Positions 5,889 to 8,400 of a stretch of DNA of 8,400 nt are shown one piece after another. Origin of the DNA: Pseudomonadota bacterium (GTDB lineage Bacteria > Pseudomonadota > Alphaproteobacteria > Rhizobiales > Xanthobacteraceae). A program made the position numbers and the translations under genes. The notes beneath the pieces were generated by a model. The model was not told where the DNA came from. It searched no databases and saw nothing but the letters and a program-made list of their open reading frames with translations. Every line of letters starts with the position of its first letter. The first letter of the stretch is position 1. The stretch covers positions 1 to 8,400 of the forward strand of contig JAEWCJ010000465.1 in the NCBI GenBank assembly GCA_023390695.1, given 5' to 3'.

Positions 5889-6818
5889 ATGCAAGACGCG
5901 ACTGCGACGTTGCCGCGACGTTTGATCGATCGCCTGTGGCCCCTGCACGACGGTCTCAGCGCCTATATGCCGGCTTTGCCCGGCCTGCGCAGTGTCCAGC
6001 CGGCCGCCGACGCCATCACCGCTGCGACGCTCGGCCGCCTTGGATCACTGGAAGTGCGGCTGGCCCGCGACGCCGCCGAAATCCGCGAGGCGCAGCGGCT
6101 GCGCTATCGCGTCTTCTATCAGGAAGGCTCCGCGCAGGCGTCGACGGCCACGCGCCTGATGCGCCGCGACATCGATGCCTTCGACGCGATCTGCGACCAT
6201 CTGCTGGTGATCGATCATGCGCGGGAACACGGAACCTCGCCCGTCGTCGGCACCTATCGTCTGTTGCGGCAAGCGGTGGCGGAACGTCATCGCGGTTTCT
6301 ACACCGCCGCCGAATTCGATATCGGCAAGCTGACGGCGCAGCATCCGGCACTCAACTTCCTCGAACTCGGCCGCTCCTGCGTGCTGCCGCCCTATCGCAA
6401 CAAGCGCACCGTCGAATTGCTGTGGCACGGCTGCTGGTCCTACGTGTTGCAGCACCGTCTCGATGTGATGGTCGGCTGCGCCAGCCTCGACGGCACCGAT
6501 CCGGATGCGCTGGCGCTGCAATTGTCGTTCCTGCATCACTTCGCGCGCGCGCCCGAAGAATGGCGCACGCAAGCGGTGCCGGAGCGCTATGTGGAAATGA
6601 ACCGCATGCCCAGGGAGGCGATCGATCCGCGGGCGGCGCTGCGGCTGCTGCCGCCGCTGATCAAGGGCTATCTGCGGCTCGGCGCCTCGATCGGCGACGG
6701 CGCGGTGATCGACACGCAATTCGGCAGCACCGACGTCCTGATCATCCTGCCGGTGTCGGCGCTGAACCCGCGCTATGTCGATCATTTCGGCGCCGATGCG
6801 GCGCGGCACGCGGCTTGA
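5889..6818 (+). CDS. olsB: OlsB-like GNAT-fold N-acyltransferase (ornithine lipid synthesis)
   Basis: A 309-residue protein of the acyl-ACP-dependent GNAT family (Acetyltransf_5, often labelled hemolysin-like). OlsB transfers a 3-hydroxyacyl chain from acyl carrier protein to the alpha-amino group of ornithine to give lyso-ornithine lipid, the first step to the phosphorus-free membrane ornithine lipids; it acts at the inner face of the cytoplasmic membrane. Family signatures are visible in order: QRLRYRVFYQE (about 69-79), DAFDAICDHLLVID (96-109), VVGTYRLLR (119-127), GFYTAAEFDI (136-145), LELGRSCVLPPYRNKRTVELLW (158-179), VGCASLDGTDP (195-205), and LSFLHH (212-217). OlsA, the second acyltransferase, is not adjacent, so substrate use is inferred from family resemblance. 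The spacer before it holds a partial Pho-box-like sequence. The stop codon directly abuts the coaA stop codon of the opposite strand. An alternative start lies one codon upstream at 5886. Membership of the family is firm; the exact substrate is less so. Confidence 0.85.
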   Translation: MQDATATLPRRLIDRLWPLHDGLSAYMPALPGLRSVQPAADAITAATLGRLGSLEVRLARDAAEIREAQRLRYRVFYQEGSAQASTATRLMRRDIDAFDAICDHLLVIDHAREHGTSPVVGTYRLLRQAVAERHRGFYTAAEFDIGKLTAQHPALNFLELGRSCVLPPYRNKRTVELLWHGCWSYVLQHRLDVMVGCASLDGTDPDALALQLSFLHHFARAPEEWRTQAVPERYVEMNRMPREAIDPRAALRLLPPLIKGYLRLGASIGDGAVIDTQFGSTDVLIILPVSALNPRYVDHFGADAARHAA

Positions 6819-7772
6819 TCACAGCTTGCGCAGCGCCACTTCCTCGACCGCGTGGCTCTCGCCCTTCTTCAGGATGAGGTCGGCGCGCAGCCGCGTCGGC
6901 AGGATGTTCTCGCGCAGATTGAGCAGATTGATGCGCTCCCAGATGCCGGTCGCGGTTTCCACCGCCTCGGTGTCGGACAGGGTCGAGTAGCGGTGGAAAT
7001 AGGAGAGCGGATCGCGGAAGGCGGTCATGCGCAACGCCAGAAACCGATCGACATACCAGCGCTTGAGCACCTCCTCGTCGGCGTCGAGATAGACCGAGAA
7101 ATCGAAGAAGTCGGAGACGAAGGGAATCGCCTTGCCGTCCTTCGGCGCCCGGCCGGTCTGCAGCACGTTCAGGCCTTCGACGATCAGAATGTCGGGGCGG
7201 TCGATCTCGATCCATTCATGCGGCACGACGTCGTAGACGATGTGCGAATAGACCGGCGCGCGCATCGGGCTCTTGCCGGCCTTGATGCCGGAGAGAAAAC
7301 GCAACAGCTCCGGCAGATCGTAGCTTTCCGGAAAGCCCTTCCGCTCCATCAGGCCTTCCTGCTGCAGGATCGCGTTCGGATACAGGAACCCGTCGGTCGT
7401 CAGCAGGTCCACTTTCGGCGTGTTCGGCCAGCGCGCCAGGAGCGCCTGCAGCACGCGCGCCGTGGTCGATTTGCCGACCGCGACCGAACCGGCGACGCCG
7501 ATGACATAGGGCACCTTGCCGTCCTCGGTGCGCAGGAATTTCTGCTGCACGCGAAACAGCCGCTGCGATTCCGCGACATACATCGACAACAGGCGCGACA
7601 GCGGCAGATAGATTTCCTCCACCTCCGCCATGTCGAGGCGGTCATGCATCGAACGCAAGGTGGCGACTTCCGACGGCCGCAGCGTCATCGGCGTGTCTTC
7701 GCGCAGCCCCGCCCATTCCTGCCGCGAGAAAATCTTGTAGGGCGAGACTTCCGGCTCGATGCGTTTTTCCAT
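6819..7772 (-). CDS. coaA: Type I pantothenate kinase
   Basis: A 317-residue protein, the standard length for bacterial type I pantothenate kinase. CoaA phosphorylates pantothenate with ATP to 4'-phosphopantothenate, the first and usually controlling step of coenzyme A synthesis in the cytoplasm. The P-loop [12 protein letters not shown] is at 92-103 (K101). It is followed by the family motifs [11 protein letters not shown] (123-133, catalytic D127), [25 protein letters not shown] (173-182, H177), [13 protein letters not shown] (193-205) and the C-terminal [22 protein letters not shown]. The ATG at 7772 is chosen over a TTG at 7790 because it gives the family length; its ribosome site (AGCAGG) is modest. 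It follows hisE on the same strand after 57 nt, a pairing common in Rhizobiales, so the two are probably co-transcribed although functionally unrelated. It ends directly against the olsB-like stop codon. Confidence 0.97.
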   Translation of the reverse strand: MEKRIEPEVSPYKIFSRQEWAGLREDTPMTLRPSEVATLRSMHDRLDMAEVEEIYLPLSRLLSMYVAESQRLFRVQQKFLRTEDGKVPYVIGVAGSVAVGKSTTARVLQALLARWPNTPKVDLLTTDGFLYPNAILQQEGLMERKGFPESYDLPELLRFLSGIKAGKSPMRAPVYSHIVYDVVPHEWIEIDRPDILIVEGLNVLQTGRAPKDGKAIPFVSDFFDFSVYLDADEEVLKRWYVDRFLALRMTAFRDPLSYFHRYSTLSDTEAVETATGIWERINLLNLRENILPTRLRADLILKKGESHAVEEVALRKL

Positions 7773-7795
7773 GTGACCTGCTTTGCGCAATCGTC

Positions 7796-7822
7796 GTCTG
7801 CAATCGGGATGTCTGCAATCGG
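7796..7822. repeat. Tandem 12-nt repeat in the hisE-coaA spacer
   Basis: GTCTGCAATCGG occurs at 7796-7807 and again at 7811-7822, with a period of 15 nt. A further partial copy (CAATCG) lies at 7788-7793. Together they fill much of the 57-nt gap between hisE and coaA. The repeats look like a small local duplication; no function is evident. Confidence 0.6.
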
Positions 7823-7829
7823 CCTGCCG

Positions 7830-8150
7830 TCAGTCCGGCCTGCGCGAAGCCTTTTCCTGCAGGCCCGATTGCGACATGCGCGATTCGAGTTCGGCTTCAA
7901 CCTCCGAAAGCTTGACGCCCCGCGCCTGCAACACCACCAGCAAATGGTAGAGAAGGTCGGCGGTTTCCGAGATCAACTTGCTGCGAGCCTCGGCGACGGC
8001 GGCGATGACGGCTTCCGCGGCTTCCTCACCGAGCTTCTTGGCGCAATGCGCCACGCCCCGATCCAGGAGCTTGCGGGTGTAGGACACCTCCGCGCTGGCG
8101 CTCGCGCGCTCCTGCACGCGCACTTCGAGATCGGTCAACGTCACAGCCAT
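7830..8150 (-). CDS. hisE: Phosphoribosyl-ATP pyrophosphatase
   Basis: A 106-residue protein, typical for stand-alone HisE. It hydrolyses phosphoribosyl-ATP to phosphoribosyl-AMP and pyrophosphate, the second step of histidine synthesis, in the cytoplasm. It belongs to the all-alpha MazG-like NTP pyrophosphatase fold. The metal-binding acidic signature is clear: KKLGEEAAEAVIAA (38-51, with E42, E43 and E46) and SETADLLYHLLVVL (61-74, with E62 and D65). No HisI domain is fused. coaA follows on the same strand after 57 nt. The usual upstream neighbour hisF is not found in the 250 nt ahead of it. A GAGG lies 13 nt before the ATG, farther than ideal. Confidence 0.96.
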   Translation of the reverse strand: MAVTLTDLEVRVQERASASAEVSYTRKLLDRGVAHCAKKLGEEAAEAVIAAVAEARSKLISETADLLYHLLVVLQARGVKLSEVEAELESRMSQSGLQEKASRRPD

Positions 8151-8400
8151 GTCGTGATCTTGTCCTCAACGCGGGGTCTTGCAATCGCGGCTTTTAGCAC
8201 GATCGCGCATGCCGGTGCCCCTCTTTTCGTCATGGCCGGACCGCACGCCGAGCCGACCGGGATGCAGACGCGCATCATCGCCCGTATTGTTCGAGGCGCC
8301 GGGCTCGCCTTCATTGCTGGTCGCGCGCGTCGGGTGTTCCCGGTTTCGCGCCACGTAAAAGAGAGGGGGACGGCGCGCCGAAAGACGCAGGCCAGTCCTG
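8151..8400. other. Unassigned region upstream of hisE
   Basis: I recognise no gene in this 250-nt stretch. On the - strand, one frame is open from the window edge to a stop at 8141-8143, 10 nt inside hisE (85 codons, rich in Ala, Arg and Pro, no recognised motif). A second frame gives 29 residues ending at 8311-8313, which could be the tail of a gene lying beyond the window. A GTG-initiated frame at 8166-8354 has a low-complexity charged product and no ribosome site. None looks like the C-terminus of HisF. On the + strand a frame is open to the edge but lacks a credible start. The region may contain the hisE promoter, but I see no convincing -35/-10 pair. Confidence 0.4.

Noticed and set aside
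6231..6260. GGAACC inside the olsB-like gene as a third ECF promoter
   Set aside because: It lacks the TTT extension and the CGnCATC block at the right distance, and lies inside conserved coding sequence.
6045..6809. - strand open frame (254 codons) opposite the olsB-like gene
   Set aside because: It is antisense to a well-conserved acyltransferase and shows no domain or start signal of its own.
7773..7790. TTG start at 7790 for coaA
   Set aside because: The ATG at 7772 gives the normal family length and N-terminus; the extra residues lie in the repeat-containing spacer.
8166..8354. Small - strand gene of 62 codons
   Set aside because: It starts with GTG, has no ribosome site, and its charged low-complexity product resembles no family I know; overlapping frames are equally open.
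1..8400. CRISPR array, insertion sequence, tRNA, rRNA or attachment site
   Set aside because: No regularly spaced repeats, transposase motifs, terminal inverted repeats or cloverleaf-like sequences were seen.

Overview
The window looks like ordinary chromosomal DNA from a GC-rich alphaproteobacterium, most likely of the order Hyphomicrobiales (Rhizobiales), in the Bradyrhizobium/Rhodopseudomonas/Xanthobacteraceae area. The clues are a GTTC-N7-GTTC direct repeat, the LexA operator form typical of alphaproteobacteria, ahead of comM; a hisE-coaA pair; an OlsB-type ornithine acyltransferase; and uniformly high G+C at third codon positions. I see no mobile element, tRNA, rRNA or CRISPR array. The genus assignment is inference.

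Layout. (1) 1-1624: a short promoter region with a LexA-like box, then comM/yifB on the + strand. (2) 1652-3290, on the - strand and convergent with comM: an ECF sigma factor gene, then a translationally coupled pair encoding a periplasmic DUF4142 (ferritin-like) protein and a small exported cupredoxin. The same bipartite promoter-like motif, GGGAACCTTT-N9-CGnCATC, lies 57 and 55 nt before the start codons of the sigma gene and of the DUF4142 gene. This suggests an autoregulated sigma factor that also drives the downstream pair. (3) 3291-5776: a divergent intergenic region, then a membrane-bound PAS hybrid histidine kinase with one degenerate and one intact receiver domain. (4) 5777-6818: a 112-nt spacer holding a partial Pho-box-like sequence and a small inverted repeat, then an olsB-like gene. 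(5) 6819-8150, - strand: hisE followed by coaA. The coaA stop codon abuts the olsB stop codon with no base between them. (6) 8151-8400: no gene I can recognise. HisF, the usual neighbour of HisE in related genomes, is not there.

How the genes fit together: they form several independent units rather than one system. The sigma/DUF4142/cupredoxin block is the best candidate for a poorly described self-contained module, possibly an envelope redox or metal stress response, because a shared promoter signature can be read directly from the sequence. comM is probably DNA-damage regulated. olsB is possibly phosphate-regulated. hisE and coaA are housekeeping genes for histidine and coenzyme A synthesis.
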